A stretch of 64,000 nucleotides of DNA, from the NCBI GenBank assembly GCA_963815935.1, contig CAWFIL010000006.1, positions 62,001-126,000 of the forward strand, given 5' to 3'. Under the pieces are notes generated by a model. It saw nothing but the letters and a program-made list of their open reading frames with translations, was not told the origin of the DNA and did no database searches. Each line of letters begins with the position of its first letter. Position 1 is the first letter of the stretch. Below are positions 9,057 to 17,279 of the stretch, in pieces. The translations under genes and the position numbers were made by a program. Origin of the DNA: JARIHD01 sp963815935. Its GTDB lineage: Bacteria > Patescibacteriota > Saccharimonadia > Saccharimonadales > UBA4665.

Positions 9057-9413
9057 ATGAACAAGCTAGCACACAAGCTTCTCAATCGCGCACTGCGCAA
9101 GAACCGCGTACGCTCAACTGTTTCAGGCACTACCGAACGCCCACGCCTGAGCGTACACATCAGCAATCGTCATATTACCGCCCAGGTAATCGACGACACC
9201 CAGCACAAGACTGTCGCTTTTGTATCGACCGTTGGCGCCAAGGCTGCCAAGGGTACGATGACAGAGCGCGCAGAATGGGTTGGTACCGAAGTTGCCAAGA
9301 AGGCTAAGGCCGCTAAAGTTACTGCAGTTGTCTTTGACCGCGGTGGTCACATTTACCACGGCCGCGTACAGGCTCTGGCCGACGCAGCTCGTAAAGCAGG
9401 ATTGGAGTTCTAA
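9057..9413 (+). CDS. rplR: 50S ribosomal protein L18
   Basis: uL18, binds 5S rRNA. 118 residues with RPRLSVHISNRHITAQVIDD, the middle segment GTEVAKKAKAAKVTAVVFDRGGHIYHGRVQALADAARKAGLEF, and a normal end. Two bases separate it from rpsE. Confidence 0.95.
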   Translation: MNKLAHKLLNRALRKNRVRSTVSGTTERPRLSVHISNRHITAQVIDDTQHKTVAFVSTVGAKAAKGTMTERAEWVGTEVAKKAKAAKVTAVVFDRGGHIYHGRVQALADAARKAGLEF

Positions 9414-9415
9414 TC

Positions 9416-10066
9416 ATGGCTGAGAATACTACAGCTACACCAGCAGCAGCTCCTCAGGCACAAGACCAGCGCCAACAGCGCGGCCCACAAGGCCGTGGTG
9501 GTCGCGGTGGTCAGGGTGGCCCACGTGGTCGCCGTCCAGAGGTAGCTCCAGAAGAAAAGCAGTTCGATGAGCGCGTCGTGCACATCGACCGCGTTGCCCG
9601 CGTAGTAAAGGGTGGCCGTCGCTTCCGCTTCCGCGCACTCGTCGTAGTGGGTGACCGCAAGAACCGTGTCGGTATCGGTATCGCCAAGGGTGCAGACGTT
9701 ACTGCAGCCGTTACCAAGGCTACCGAAGTTGCCAAGAAGCACTTCATCACCGTATCAGTAAAGAACGGTACAATTGCCCACGAGTCAGAAGCTAAAGTCG
9801 GTGGTGCTCGCATCCTGATCAAGCCTGCCGCCAAGGGTACCGGTCTTATCGCCGGCGGTACTGTTCGTACCATCCTGGAAGTTGCTGGCGTGCACAACGC
9901 CCTCAGCAAGTCACTTGGTTCAACCAACAAGGCTAACACCGCTTACGCAACTATCGAGGCATTGAGCGCTATTGTCCCACGCGAACAATGGATCACTCCT
10001 GCTGGAAAGCAGAGCGAAAAGCCAGCTGCTAAGAAGGCTGTTGCCAAGAAGAGCGAGGACAAGTAA
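9416..10066 (+). CDS. rpsE: 30S ribosomal protein S5 with Gly/Arg-rich N-terminal extension
   Basis: uS5, in the decoding fidelity region. 216 residues. The double-stranded RNA-binding part (VARVVKGGRRFRFRALVVVGD, GIGIAKGADVTAAV) and the C-terminal domain (GTGLIAGGTVRTILEVAGVHN) are normal. About 35 residues at the N-terminus are unusual: rich in Gln, Gly and Arg with GRGGRGG repeats. L30, which normally follows S5, is absent; rplO starts on the last base of this gene. Confidence 0.95.
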   Translation: MAENTTATPAAAPQAQDQRQQRGPQGRGGRGGQGGPRGRRPEVAPEEKQFDERVVHIDRVARVVKGGRRFRFRALVVVGDRKNRVGIGIAKGADVTAAVTKATEVAKKHFITVSVKNGTIAHESEAKVGGARILIKPAAKGTGLIAGGTVRTILEVAGVHNALSKSLGSTNKANTAYATIEALSAIVPREQWITPAGKQSEKPAAKKAVAKKSEDK

Positions 10067-10536
10067 TGAAGTACAACGAACTACAAGCCTCAAGCAACAA
10101 AAACGCTAAGCGCGTTGGTCGCGGTATCGCTGCCGGGCAGGGTAAGACTGCTGGTCGTGGTACCAAGGGTCAGAAGTCCCGTACTGGTAGCAAGCGCAAG
10201 CCAGGCTTTGAAGGTGGTCAGAATCCTCTGATGCAACGCCTTCCTAAGTTGCACGGTTTCAAGGGCTTCAAGGCTCCAGTTGAGGCAGTTTACACTGGCC
10301 AACTCGACGCTTTGACCGCTAAGGTTATCGACACCGCTGCTTTGGCAGAAGCTGGCCTGATCAGTAACGCCTTCGTTCGCGTAAAGCTGATCGTACAAGG
10401 TGAAGTAACCAAGAAGCACGACGTTAAGCTGCAAGGCGCTTCCGAAACTGCTATCGCCGCCGTTCAAAAGGCTGGTGGTACTTTCGAAAAGGTAGACCGC
10501 GTCGCACGCCCAGCTACCCGCAAGAAGGAAGACTAA
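10066..10536 (+). CDS. rplO: 50S ribosomal protein L15
   Basis: uL15, late assembly protein. 156 residues: KRVGRGIAAGQGKTAGRGTKGQKSRTGSKRKPGFEGGQNPLMQRLPKLHGF, then the C-terminal KHDVKLQGASETAIAAVQKAGGTFEKV. It closes this operon; secY, the usual next gene, is 10.7 kb further on. Confidence 0.96.
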   Translation: MKYNELQASSNKNAKRVGRGIAAGQGKTAGRGTKGQKSRTGSKRKPGFEGGQNPLMQRLPKLHGFKGFKAPVEAVYTGQLDALTAKVIDTAALAEAGLISNAFVRVKLIVQGEVTKKHDVKLQGASETAIAAVQKAGGTFEKVDRVARPATRKKED

Positions 10537-10560
10537 CTTAGTCTCTCCCTCCAATACGAC

Positions 10561-10596
10561 AAATAGCCGCTCCTAATCGAGCGGCTATTTGTTTTG
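10561..10596 (+). terminator. Rho-independent terminator of the ribosomal operon
   Basis: A 12-bp stem, AAATAGCCGCTC (10561-10572) with GAGCGGCTATTT (10579-10590), followed by GTTTT. It lies 24 bases after the rplO stop. Confidence 0.9.
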
Positions 10597-10609
10597 CGGG
10601 CCTATAGCA

Positions 10610-10630
10610 CTCCAAGGCCGGGCCTTGGAG
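10610..10630. repeat. GC-rich palindrome, copy 1
   Basis: 10-bp arms CTCCAAGGCC and GGCCTTGGAG around a central G. The inner 19 bases recur exactly at 34468-34486. Both copies sit just after an intrinsic terminator. Confidence 0.75.
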
Positions 10631-10661
10631 TTGGTGGTTTATGGTCTGGTATACTGACTTT

Positions 10662-11322
10662 ATGAATACAAACCCCGATGCAACGGTTGTTCTTTGTTAT
10701 GGTGACTCTAATACATATGGGCAGCGGTCGGATGATGTACATAAGGGCCGCTGGCCTGTTGACGTGCGTTGGACGGGTGCACTTCAGCGTATGTTGGGCA
10801 ACCAATACTATGTAGTCGAGGAGGGGGCTGAGTAGCCGCACAACTGACCTTGAGTATCACAAGCCTGGCCGTAACGGCAAAACTCACTTAGTACCATGTC
10901 TGCAAAGCCACAATCCCATAGACATTGTAGTGTTGATGCTCGGAACTAACGACACAAAAACGCAATACAGCCGGACGGCTGAGGATATAGCGCTTGCACT
11001 TAACGGGTTGATGGATGACGTCGTTGAATACGCACACGACAATCAGGGAAATACCCCGAAGATCGTAGTAGTGAGCCCTATCCACATTAATGATGCGACG
11101 CCGCACTTTAGCGAGCTGTATGCCAAGAATTATGACCATTCATCGGCAGAGACATCTAGGCAGTTAGCTGAGGCTATCAAGACAGTTGCGCAAAAGCGTG
11201 CGTGTACTTTTGTGGATGCTTCGCAGGTTGCCGAGCCCGGCGAAGATGGCGTTCATTTTGACAAAGATAGCCACGAAAGATTCGCGCGGACGCTTGAGCG
11301 CACCATTGCGATAATGCAGTAG
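10662..11322 (+). CDS. SGNH/GDSL hydrolase, one frameshift
   Basis: Esterase/lipase-type hydrolase of the SGNH superfamily. Block I is VVLCYGDSNTYG, block III is VLMLGTNDTK and block V is DGVHFDKDSHERFA, giving the Ser, Asn and Asp/His catalytic set. The frame breaks at a G run near 10830; removing one G joins VEEG to LSSRTTDLEYHKPGRNGKTHLVPCLQSHNP. The total length is 3n+1, consistent with one inserted base. TATACT at 10650-10655 with an upstream TG lies 6 bases before the ATG, so the mRNA is probably leaderless. No signal peptide is seen. Confidence 0.85.
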
Positions 11323-11412
11323 CGAGCCAAGCCTGGGCCGATGCGCGCTTACACTTGCTGGTTTTTTTGAGAATGCAATTCCGTAGGTCTATTTTATGTC
11401 ATACTTTAGGGT

Positions 11413-11826
11413 ATGACAGACCACCAAAAGCTCATTCATTTTTTGGACAAACATAACTTGGCGGCTCTTGCAACATTTGGCGAAGAATATCCTGAAGTTG
11501 CCATTGTCGAGTTCGCCAACGACGATCTAGAAATAATTATCGATACGCATGACGTGTCACGCAAGTATGCCAACATACGACGCAACCCTAAGGTTTCGTT
11601 GGCTATTGGTTGGGATGACGATATCACAATACAGTATGAGGGTGTCGCCGAAGAGCTTCGCGGCGGCGAATTGCAAGCATGTCAACAGACGTATATTGAT
11701 AAAATTCCGCAAGCTGCAAAGTGGGCCAGAACGCCTGGTGTTGCATTCTTTTTGATCAAACCTACGTGGATACGACTAACGGATCTCAACCAGCATCCAT
11801 GGAAGGTCGAAGAGTTCACCTTCTAA
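11413..11826 (+). CDS. Pyridoxamine 5'-phosphate oxidase-like flavoprotein
   Basis: 137 residues with the FMN-binding split-barrel pattern: NLAALATFGEEYPEVAIVEFANDDLEIIIDTHDVSRKYANIRRNPKVSLAIGWDDDITIQYEGVAEEL. These proteins bind FMN or related cofactors (F420 or haem in some groups) and reduce or sense small molecules; the substrate cannot be told here. CATACT (11400-11405) with an upstream TG ends 7 bases before the ATG. Confidence 0.8.
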   Translation: MTDHQKLIHFLDKHNLAALATFGEEYPEVAIVEFANDDLEIIIDTHDVSRKYANIRRNPKVSLAIGWDDDITIQYEGVAEELRGGELQACQQTYIDKIPQAAKWARTPGVAFFLIKPTWIRLTDLNQHPWKVEEFTF

Positions 11827-11862
11827 GATTGCGCTCGGCATTCCTGTAAGGTGGTAGCCTCA

Positions 11863-12459
11863 CTAATTTGGTGCAATTTGGGCCGGTCCCTTACGAAAGT
11901 AAAAACTGTACCGTCCCCATATACTTGATACCAAATCGCGGTGGTGAGCCACTACTGGTCCTCGCCCAAACTTGGATACGACGTAGGGTTGTGCTTCGTC
12001 GTTGCCGTTGTAGATTCCGAAGTGCTCTAGCCAGGGCTCGCCATTTGGCATGAAGTCGCCATATGCAACCAGACAGCCCGGCTGTGGCGCCGCCAGTGGC
12101 CGGTAGCCTTGGCCGAGTAAGAACTGTACAGTTTGCTCCCAGAAGCCTGGTTGCGTTGTGCCAATGTAGCCTTGCTGAGCCCAGGATTCTCCTAATATGT
12201 GTCCAAATGCCCACTCGGCGCAGCGAAACTCGGCATCGCCATTAAAGTTGGGCTCAGATAGTATCTCTATATCAGGGATGCCGCTTAATCGGCCGATGGC
12301 TTCGTTGACTTCTTGATTGGGCCTACTCATTTCGCTTAGTCGGCGTGCAGTTTCATAGATGACGCTTACCATTTCACGCTGTGGTGCCCAGTGCGGATCC
12401 AGCTGGATCGTCGGCAGTTCGGCAGTATCAAATAGATATTCGGGGGAAAACAGACTCAT
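11863..12459 (-). CDS. Probable NlpC/P60- or CHAP-like cysteine hydrolase
   Basis: 198 residues. A Cys (AEFRCAEWAFGHIL), a later LEHFGIYNGND with His, and VVSKFGRGPVVAHHRDL resemble the Cys-His-polar triad of papain-like NlpC/P60/CHAP folds, with GCLVAYGD as the usual 'PGDLVxF' strand. No signal peptide is visible, so a cytoplasmic role or other export is possible. The start at 12459 is set by AAGGAG five bases upstream; a GTG two codons earlier is less likely. The family call is by pattern only. Confidence 0.55.
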   Translation of the reverse strand: MSLFSPEYLFDTAELPTIQLDPHWAPQREMVSVIYETARRLSEMSRPNQEVNEAIGRLSGIPDIEILSEPNFNGDAEFRCAEWAFGHILGESWAQQGYIGTTQPGFWEQTVQFLLGQGYRPLAAPQPGCLVAYGDFMPNGEPWLEHFGIYNGNDEAQPYVVSKFGRGPVVAHHRDLVSSIWGRYSFYFRKGPAQIAPN

Positions 12460-12544
12460 CAGCACTCCTTTTGACGGGTAATTTTTGTATCAAAAATACT
12501 CAGAACGTAATAAGTGCGTGCTGAGTGATTTGCGGGGAGCTTAT

Positions 12545-12573
12545 AGAATATCGGCGATACAGGGCAGTGTCAA
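12545..12573 (-). promoter_or_regulatory. Promoter for the NlpC/P60-like gene
   Basis: On the minus strand TTGACA (12573-12568), 17 bases, TATTCT (12550-12545). The leader of about 80 bases can form hairpins, including ACTCAG pairing with CTGAGT. Confidence 0.65.
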
Positions 12574-12605
12574 CATTAAGAGGACGGGTATCGTGTGACT
12601 GGTGT

Positions 12606-12655
12606 GTGCTGCGCGATCTGTTGGCTCCCTTGTGGGGATAGATCGCGCAGCGCAC
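12606..12655 (-). other. Long hairpin after the GC-rich secreted-protein gene
   Basis: GCTGCGCGATCT (12608-12619) pairs with AGATCGCGCAGC (12640-12651) around a 20-base loop, 24 bases after the stop of the minus-strand gene. No T tract follows, so it is not a standard intrinsic terminator; it may protect the 3' end. Confidence 0.6.
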
Positions 12656-12674
12656 GAGAAGGGTCAGATGTTGC

Positions 12675-13355
12675 TCAGGACTTCGGCGCCTGACGATCGT
12701 CGGTCAACGGGGTGCCCGGGGATTGGGCGTCGGTGTAACCGGCGTAGATTTCGATGGCCTTCGTGTCCGTGGGCGAGATGAGCATGTCGCCAGTCGGCGA
12801 ATTGAAGCCGATGGGGCCAGTCCAGCTCGATCCGTCGGAACGAACGGTCGTGGTGCTTTGCTGGTTGTAGCCGAGCACAACGAAGCGGGTGCTATCGACG
12901 GTCCACTTGACGCGCCACATGTCCTTGCAGGTCACCGGAGTGCCCTGAGCGCCGTCGTTGCCACAGTCGTGGACAGGCTTGACGCTGACGTCGAACGGCT
13001 TGTGGCCGTTGATGGCAATCGGACTGACAATCGTGGGCGGGCTGGTGTCGAACGAGACAGACGCAGTGTAGTCGGGACACAGCTTGAGCTGTGCGACGGA
13101 CTTCGCGTCCTTGTTGGCGGGGCAGTCGTAGCCAGTGTGGTAGCTCAGCAGAAACTGCTTGAGCTTGGCACTGTCGTCGGTTGCTTGCGGGTTGGTAGCC
13201 CCGGGCGACGGCGCGGTTGGTACCTGCGCGATAGTCGTGGGGTTGCCACCCGGCGTAGGAAGCAGCAGAAACACTGCAACCAGGCCAACGGCGACGAGGG
13301 CGACGACGAGCCACGAGCGACGGCTCCGCGGCGTGCGGACGTGCCTGGGCGACAT
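12675..13355 (-). CDS. GC-rich gene for a membrane-anchored extracellular protein
   Basis: 226 residues, family not recognised. A basic start is followed by one membrane segment (SWLVVALVAVGLVAVFLLLP, about residues 14-33), a Pro/Thr-rich linker and an extracellular domain with four cysteines (YDCPANK, KLCPDY, HDCGND, VTCKDM) that could form two disulfides. Codon use is much more GC-rich than in the neighbours. GAGGAG lies upstream of the ATG. Three other genes here share this make-up (16,916, 37,626 and 47,071). Confidence 0.75.
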   Translation of the reverse strand: MSPRHVRTPRSRRSWLVVALVAVGLVAVFLLLPTPGGNPTTIAQVPTAPSPGATNPQATDDSAKLKQFLLSYHTGYDCPANKDAKSVAQLKLCPDYTASVSFDTSPPTIVSPIAINGHKPFDVSVKPVHDCGNDGAQGTPVTCKDMWRVKWTVDSTRFVVLGYNQQSTTTVRSDGSSWTGPIGFNSPTGDMLISPTDTKAIEIYAGYTDAQSPGTPLTDDRQAPKS

Positions 13356-13413
13356 GAGAGTCTCCTCCTCGTGAAGATACTACAAGATACAGATGTGTTT
13401 CTTGAGTTGGGTA

Positions 13414-13442
13414 ATTATATCATAAAAAAGGCTGTTTATCAA
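13414..13442 (-). promoter_or_regulatory. Strong promoter of the GC-rich gene
   Basis: TTGATA (13442-13437), 17 bases, perfect TATAAT (13419-13414) with an upstream TG. The leader of about 50 bases holds an imperfect hairpin at 13383-13404. Confidence 0.75.
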
Positions 13443-13482
13443 ACATATACACACAGCTCCAACGTTGTGACATACTTAGATC

Positions 13483-13917
13483 ATGATGGAGCAACAGGCG
13501 AAAGTTGGCGTGGGTATATTGGTGATTAAGGAGGGGAAAGTACTCTGGGGATTGCGCAAAGGGTCACACGGCGCTGGCCTGTGGGGCGGTGCAGGCGGCC
13601 ACCTAGAATATGGTGAAACTGTAGAGCAGGCAGTGCTGCGGGAGCTAGACGAAGAATGTGGCATACGAGTTAAAAATCTTCGCGTGCTGTGTGTATCTGA
13701 TTTTATGACTCACTACCCCAGGCACTACGTGGATATTGGTTTTACGGCCGATTGGGAGAGCGGCGAGCCACAAGTAAAAGAGCCCGAAAAGCTTGATCGT
13801 TGGGAGTGGCGAGCTATAGACGACATTCCAGAGAACGCTTTTGCGCCTATGCGTGGTTACATTGAAGCCTACGAGACAGGCAGGAATTACTTCACCTATC
13901 CGCGTCCGCAAGAATAA
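13483..13917 (+). CDS. Nudix hydrolase
   Basis: 144 residues. The Nudix box is complete: GHLEYGETVEQAVLRELDEECGI fits GX5EX7REUXEEXGU (about residues 45-68), so it should hydrolyse a nucleoside-diphosphate derivative with Mg. The GLRKGSHGAGLWGGAGGH region before it is like MutT/NUDT15-type house-cleaning enzymes; the substrate is not predictable. CATACT with an upstream TG ends 6 bases before the ATG. Its 3' end overlaps the convergent DUF2127 gene by 26 bases. Confidence 0.88.
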   Translation: MMEQQAKVGVGILVIKEGKVLWGLRKGSHGAGLWGGAGGHLEYGETVEQAVLRELDEECGIRVKNLRVLCVSDFMTHYPRHYVDIGFTADWESGEPQVKEPEKLDRWEWRAIDDIPENAFAPMRGYIEAYETGRNYFTYPRPQE

Positions 13918-14386
13918 GGCGTTCCTTGCCGTACTCACGCCAGATAAGCCACAAGATGAACACGTCGAACGTTGTTAGTAATATCATGCCAAGCGTGGCG
14001 TGTAGATAAATGCTGTAGAACTGATAGAGCATCAGAAGGCCTAGTGTTATGAGCGAAAAGGGATAGGCCCAAAGCTGATTGCGCAAAATGCCAATAACAG
14101 CTATCAATTTGATGCTGGCGTGAATCCAAAGGTATAACACCAGGAATGTCTTGCCACCGGCACTGTAGTGCTGCGTCCAAGTTACTAGCAGGTTGGCGAT
14201 TTTGTCATGCGGGTCGCTGAGTAATTCACGATGTGTCACGAAAGTGATGAATCCGTGGAGGGCTGCAGGGCTGACAAACAATGCAAACAAACCGCTAAAG
14301 AATTCCAAGGCGCCGCTAATGCCCTTGATGATTATGCCGCCTTCAAAGATCTTGTCGAGCAGCGAAGAAGGATGGTACCAACTCAT
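13892..14386 (-). CDS. DUF2127 integral membrane protein
   Basis: 164 residues, four predicted membrane helices (about residues 19-38, 78-97, 105-125 and 128-148). The start LLDKIFEGGIIIKGISGALEFFSGL is typical of the DUF2127 family, of unknown function. TAAACT ends 7 bases before the ATG, so a leaderless mRNA is likely. The gene tail overlaps the Nudix gene on the other strand. Confidence 0.75.
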   Translation of the reverse strand: MSWYHPSSLLDKIFEGGIIIKGISGALEFFSGLFALFVSPAALHGFITFVTHRELLSDPHDKIANLLVTWTQHYSAGGKTFLVLYLWIHASIKLIAVIGILRNQLWAYPFSLITLGLLMLYQFYSIYLHATLGMILLTTFDVFILWLIWREYGKERLILADADR

Positions 14387-14495
14387 ACTTAACAGTTTAG
14401 ACTATCAAAGCTGAGTTTTTACCAAGAAAACGCTAGTTATGTGAATCCTGAATTACATTGTATGATAGTTCATATTTTACATACGGGAGCAACGG

Positions 14496-15179
14496 TTGAA
14501 GGTACATGAATACGCACAAGCCTTTAGTGACGGCGAAGAGGTGTCTGTAGAGGGGCTTTGCGGCCGTATTTTGCGTGGGGTTTGCGAGACCGACTTTACT
14601 ACCTTGACCAATGACCCGACTCGTCGGATTGTTATGCTAATGGGTCCTGACGGCCTAGAAATGCTGCCCGGTAAATCTGGGTACGACATGCTAACGACTA
14701 TTGGCTACACGGAGCATCATATTGCTCAAAAGCTCGATGAAGGCATGCGTTTTAGGCTGGCAGTTTTCCCCGAGAGTACCATTGCACGTCCGGCGACATG
14801 GCAGAACATGCTGACATTAGCGGGTATTGTCTACCCAGACATTAAAGCTCCGCTTTTATCTCAGGCCGACGCCTTGCAAACGACTAGTTTCTCGTCAATT
14901 CAGGACGAAGCTGGATACGATTTTGCGACCGTGGACGTGGCTGGTATGAGCGATGAGCGGTATATGACATACGAGCGGTATGTTGCTTCGTCAATGGGAT
15001 TGGTGGCAACAAGGGCCTTCATGTATTACTCGCTTCACCTACGCGAACTGTACAGCGGTGATGGGTACACCTACACCCCATCTGGCGATCGCGGTCTACA
15101 AGAGTATGCAATCCCAAACGAACGTCTGGACATGCTCGGCGAGCATGTACTGCTTGATGTGCCGGTCACGCTAGCGTAG
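14496..15179 (+). CDS. Hypothetical protein
   Basis: 227 residues, not recognised. Starts at TTG, chosen because GGAG lies 6 bases upstream; the nearby ATG at 14506 is out of frame. The first 75 residues (EEVSVEGLCGRILRGVCETD, IVMLMGPDGLEM) look like small beta strands; the rest is mixed and contains many Tyr and Met. No signal peptide or membrane helix. The codon pattern is that of its neighbours. Confidence 0.65.
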   Translation: MKVHEYAQAFSDGEEVSVEGLCGRILRGVCETDFTTLTNDPTRRIVMLMGPDGLEMLPGKSGYDMLTTIGYTEHHIAQKLDEGMRFRLAVFPESTIARPATWQNMLTLAGIVYPDIKAPLLSQADALQTTSFSSIQDEAGYDFATVDVAGMSDERYMTYERYVASSMGLVATRAFMYYSLHLRELYSGDGYTYTPSGDRGLQEYAIPNERLDMLGEHVLLDVPVTLA

Positions 15180-15229
15180 GATACTTCGGCCTACTTCGAT
15201 ATGGTAGTTTTTGGTTTTTGGTCATGCGC

Positions 15230-15258
15230 TTGGTAGGTGCTTGCGGTCACGTTACAAT
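15230..15258 (+). promoter_or_regulatory. Promoter of the pilin-like operon
   Basis: TTGGTA (15230-15235), 17 bases, TACAAT (15253-15258), giving a leader of about 25 bases with a GAAAGG site before the ATG at 15290. Confidence 0.65.
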
Positions 15259-15289
15259 AATTGCTAGTAGCAACGTAGAAAGGGCATCT

Positions 15290-15598
15290 ATGAAGACATC
15301 AGAAAGAGGGTTCTCGATTGTCGAAGTTGTGATTGTGCTAGTTGTGCTTGGGCTGATTGGCGGTGTTGGGTACGCAACCTTCCACAAGAAAGATTCAAAC
15401 AAATCTGGCACGGCGAGTACAAGCAAAGCCGTTGACGCCAACGGCACCACGCAAAGTACCGATACCATACTTAACCAGGAGATCGACGATGAGTCTTCGG
15501 TTGATTCGTCGTACACCAGTGGTGATGTATCGAATGCGCAAAGCGCGAATAGTGCAGCAAGCAACATAGGAGGTGCATACAATGAGTCGAATCTCTAG
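15290..15598 (+). CDS. Type IV pilin-like (prepilin) protein
   Basis: 102 residues. The prepilin peptidase site and hydrophobic stalk are clear: GFSIVEVVIVLVVLGLIGGVGYATF, with Phe+1 and Glu+5. After the stalk there is a short basic patch and only about 65 residues rich in Ser, Asn, Thr and Asp, with no recognisable pilin head. It may be a minor pilin or pseudopilin, relevant to attachment or DNA uptake in host-dependent Saccharibacteria. The next gene starts 16 bases before this one ends, so the two are co-translated. Confidence 0.8.
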   Translation: MKTSERGFSIVEVVIVLVVLGLIGGVGYATFHKKDSNKSGTASTSKAVDANGTTQSTDTILNQEIDDESSVDSSYTSGDVSNAQSANSAASNIGGAYNESNL

Positions 15599-16352
15599 TT
15601 CACTGCAATCGGCTGGCAAAACAGGCGTTACGCTCATGGCCCTTGGTGTTATGCTGTCGCCAGCTTCGGCGCTAGCGGTCTCGAACCGGGGAGGTAGTTT
15701 CTGTACCAATCTGTCCTCTACTACCAGTATGGTCAACGCTAGCCTAAATAACTTGGAGACGAAGTTGACAACGGCACGCACTAACCGGCAAGACAAATTT
15801 GTATCTAATCATGACCAATGGGACGCACAAATTGCCACTAACCGGGCCAAATGGGATACTCTGCGCCAAGAAAATTTTGTCAAGCTGGAAGCCAAAGCAA
15901 CAACCGACACACAAAAGACTGCTGTTAAGGCCTACGAAGCCGCAATAACTAATGCTGTTAGCGCTCGGCGTAACGCAAACGATGCAGCTCGTGCCACATA
16001 TCGTACGGCTGTAGAGAATCTTATATCGGGCAAGACCTCAAGTGTAGACTCGCAAGTGACTACATTTAAAGCCGCAGTTGCAGCTGCGGAAGATACAGCT
16101 CAGACTAGTTGTGCTGCTAATCCGAGCCAGGGAGCAACAGCTCGTGTTGCGTTTAGGGCATCCCTTAAAACCGCCCGCCAGGCATATGTAGCTTCTCGCA
16201 AGGAGGACGGTGCCATTGGTGACCGAGTTAGGGCGCTAGCCCAGACACGCAACGATGCAATCAAAGCCAACGATGCCGCATTCAAAAACGCCACGGCTGC
16301 AGCTCGCTCGACGCTCAAGAATGCGTTTGGCAGTGATGCCGGCTCAATTTAG
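15582..16352 (+). CDS. Secreted Ala-rich coiled-coil protein
   Basis: 256 residues. A Sec signal peptide (GKTGVTLMALGVMLSPASALA, cleavage after about residue 31) is followed by a nearly all-helical protein with heptad-like runs (NNLETKLTTARTNRQDKF, ARRNANDAARATYRTAVENL). Two cysteines (SFCTN, TSCAAN) could form a disulfide. The start at 15582 has AGGAGG 8 bases upstream. The pairing with the pilin-like gene suggests a surface or periplasmic partner. Family not recognised. Confidence 0.75.
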   Translation: MSRISSSLQSAGKTGVTLMALGVMLSPASALAVSNRGGSFCTNLSSTTSMVNASLNNLETKLTTARTNRQDKFVSNHDQWDAQIATNRAKWDTLRQENFVKLEAKATTDTQKTAVKAYEAAITNAVSARRNANDAARATYRTAVENLISGKTSSVDSQVTTFKAAVAAAEDTAQTSCAANPSQGATARVAFRASLKTARQAYVASRKEDGAIGDRVRALAQTRNDAIKANDAAFKNATAAARSTLKNAFGSDAGSI

Positions 16353-16561
16353 TTAGTGGTCGGCTCGTCGGGTTTATCTGTCGCGCGTACTTCAGCGCCG
16401 GTAGTATATCGCTCGAAGTCTTCGGCAATACCATCGAGCGCTTCGCCGGCCGCACCGCAAAGAGAGTTAACTCGTACGTCTTGACTATTGGACGCGTGGT
16501 CACTTAGCTCTGTAGCTAGTGTACGCAGCTTTTGATGTAGTTCTTCCATTTTTGGGTCCAT
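16349..16561 (-). CDS. Small hypothetical helical protein
   Basis: 70 residues, acidic, helical (MEELHQKLRTLATELSDHAS, ALDGIAEDFERY). AAAGGA lies 8 bases before the ATG. It overlaps the convergent upstream gene by 4 bases. No family recognised; cytoplasmic. Confidence 0.6.
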   Translation of the reverse strand: MDPKMEELHQKLRTLATELSDHASNSQDVRVNSLCGAAGEALDGIAEDFERYTTGAEVRATDKPDEPTTN

Positions 16562-16663
16562 GGCTGTTCCTTTATTATGCTATTACATACTATGTAGCAA
16601 GCAGCCTCAGAAGTCTAACGGTCGTACTTACAAGCTCTCCAGCCCGCAACGGGGATAGGGCCA

Positions 16664-16692
16664 TTGACTATTTGTCATATTTATAGTAGAAT
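16664..16692 (+). promoter_or_regulatory. Promoter of the second GC-rich gene
   Basis: TTGACT (16664-16669), 17 bases, TAGAAT (16687-16692). It would give a 5' leader of about 215 bases before 16,916, holding the hairpin below; nothing else is seen in this 350-base stretch. Confidence 0.65.
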
Positions 16693-16762
16693 ATACACGC
16701 TTTGTTGAGAGCATTTGTTCTCCAGAGTTCTTTGACAAACAGATAGAGAATAGGTGTTGGAT

Positions 16763-16819
16763 ACAAAGTGATAAATAATGCTGCACGTCAGTGTAGCGCA
16801 GCGCTATTTATCACTTTGT
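16763..16819 (+). promoter_or_regulatory. 15-bp leader hairpin with ACAAAGTGA arm
   Basis: ACAAAGTGATAAATA (16763-16777) pairs perfectly with 16805-16819 around a 27-base loop. A second hairpin with the same ACAAAGTGA start precedes the GC-rich gene at 37,626. Confidence 0.7.
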
Positions 16820-16915
16820 GATTGGAGGAATGACTCCCCGTTTGGTACCTGCAACACGCACTACCCTGTAACGCCCCCCATCCGATGCGTCGGAACAATC
16901 AAGGAGAGTGTCTCA

Positions 16916-17257
16916 ATGGCCGCTACGACCAACCCCGCCAACGCCCAGCGTGCGAAGCTGACCAAGATCATCGGTCGCTTTGACCGCATCGGTATCGACG
17001 GCGCCGTCCTGACGCTGGCCCTCATCGTGGCCGCTCACTCGTGGGCGATCTACGGCGTGGGGTTCTACGTACTGCTCGCCATCATCGGCCTCACTACGGG
17101 CTTCTGCCTGATCGGTGCCGCATGGATGCGTGTCGTTCGTTGGAACGGGTACCTCAAGGGCTTTGCCCCGCTGGTCCCTGCCATCATCCAGGTGATCGCT
17201 GCTCTTGCAGTGATGAAGTACGCCATGGTCTACCTGGTCTACGTGCTGACCCACTAG
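16916..17257 (+). CDS. GC-rich gene for a small membrane protein
   Basis: 113 residues. Starts at ATG 16916 after AAGGAGAG. A basic N-terminus (AQRAKLTKIIGRFDRIG) is followed by three hydrophobic segments (about residues 22-37, 41-62 and 82-110), so an integral membrane protein. Codon use is strongly GC-rich, as in the other three GC-rich genes. Family not recognised. A hairpin follows 23 bases after the stop. Confidence 0.65.
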   Translation: MAATTNPANAQRAKLTKIIGRFDRIGIDGAVLTLALIVAAHSWAIYGVGFYVLLAIIGLTTGFCLIGAAWMRVVRWNGYLKGFAPLVPAIIQVIAALAVMKYAMVYLVYVLTH

Positions 17258-17279
17258 GTCACGCATCGCTGCTCTTGCA

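Noticed and set aside
12606..12655. Intrinsic terminator call for the hairpins after the GC-rich genes
   Set aside because: Stems are long and GC-rich but none is followed by a T tract on the relevant strand, so they are listed as hairpins of unknown role.
12723..13529. A 268-codon plus-strand frame over the first GC-rich gene
   Set aside because: It crosses the promoter of the minus-strand gene and the start of the Nudix gene, and has no motif.
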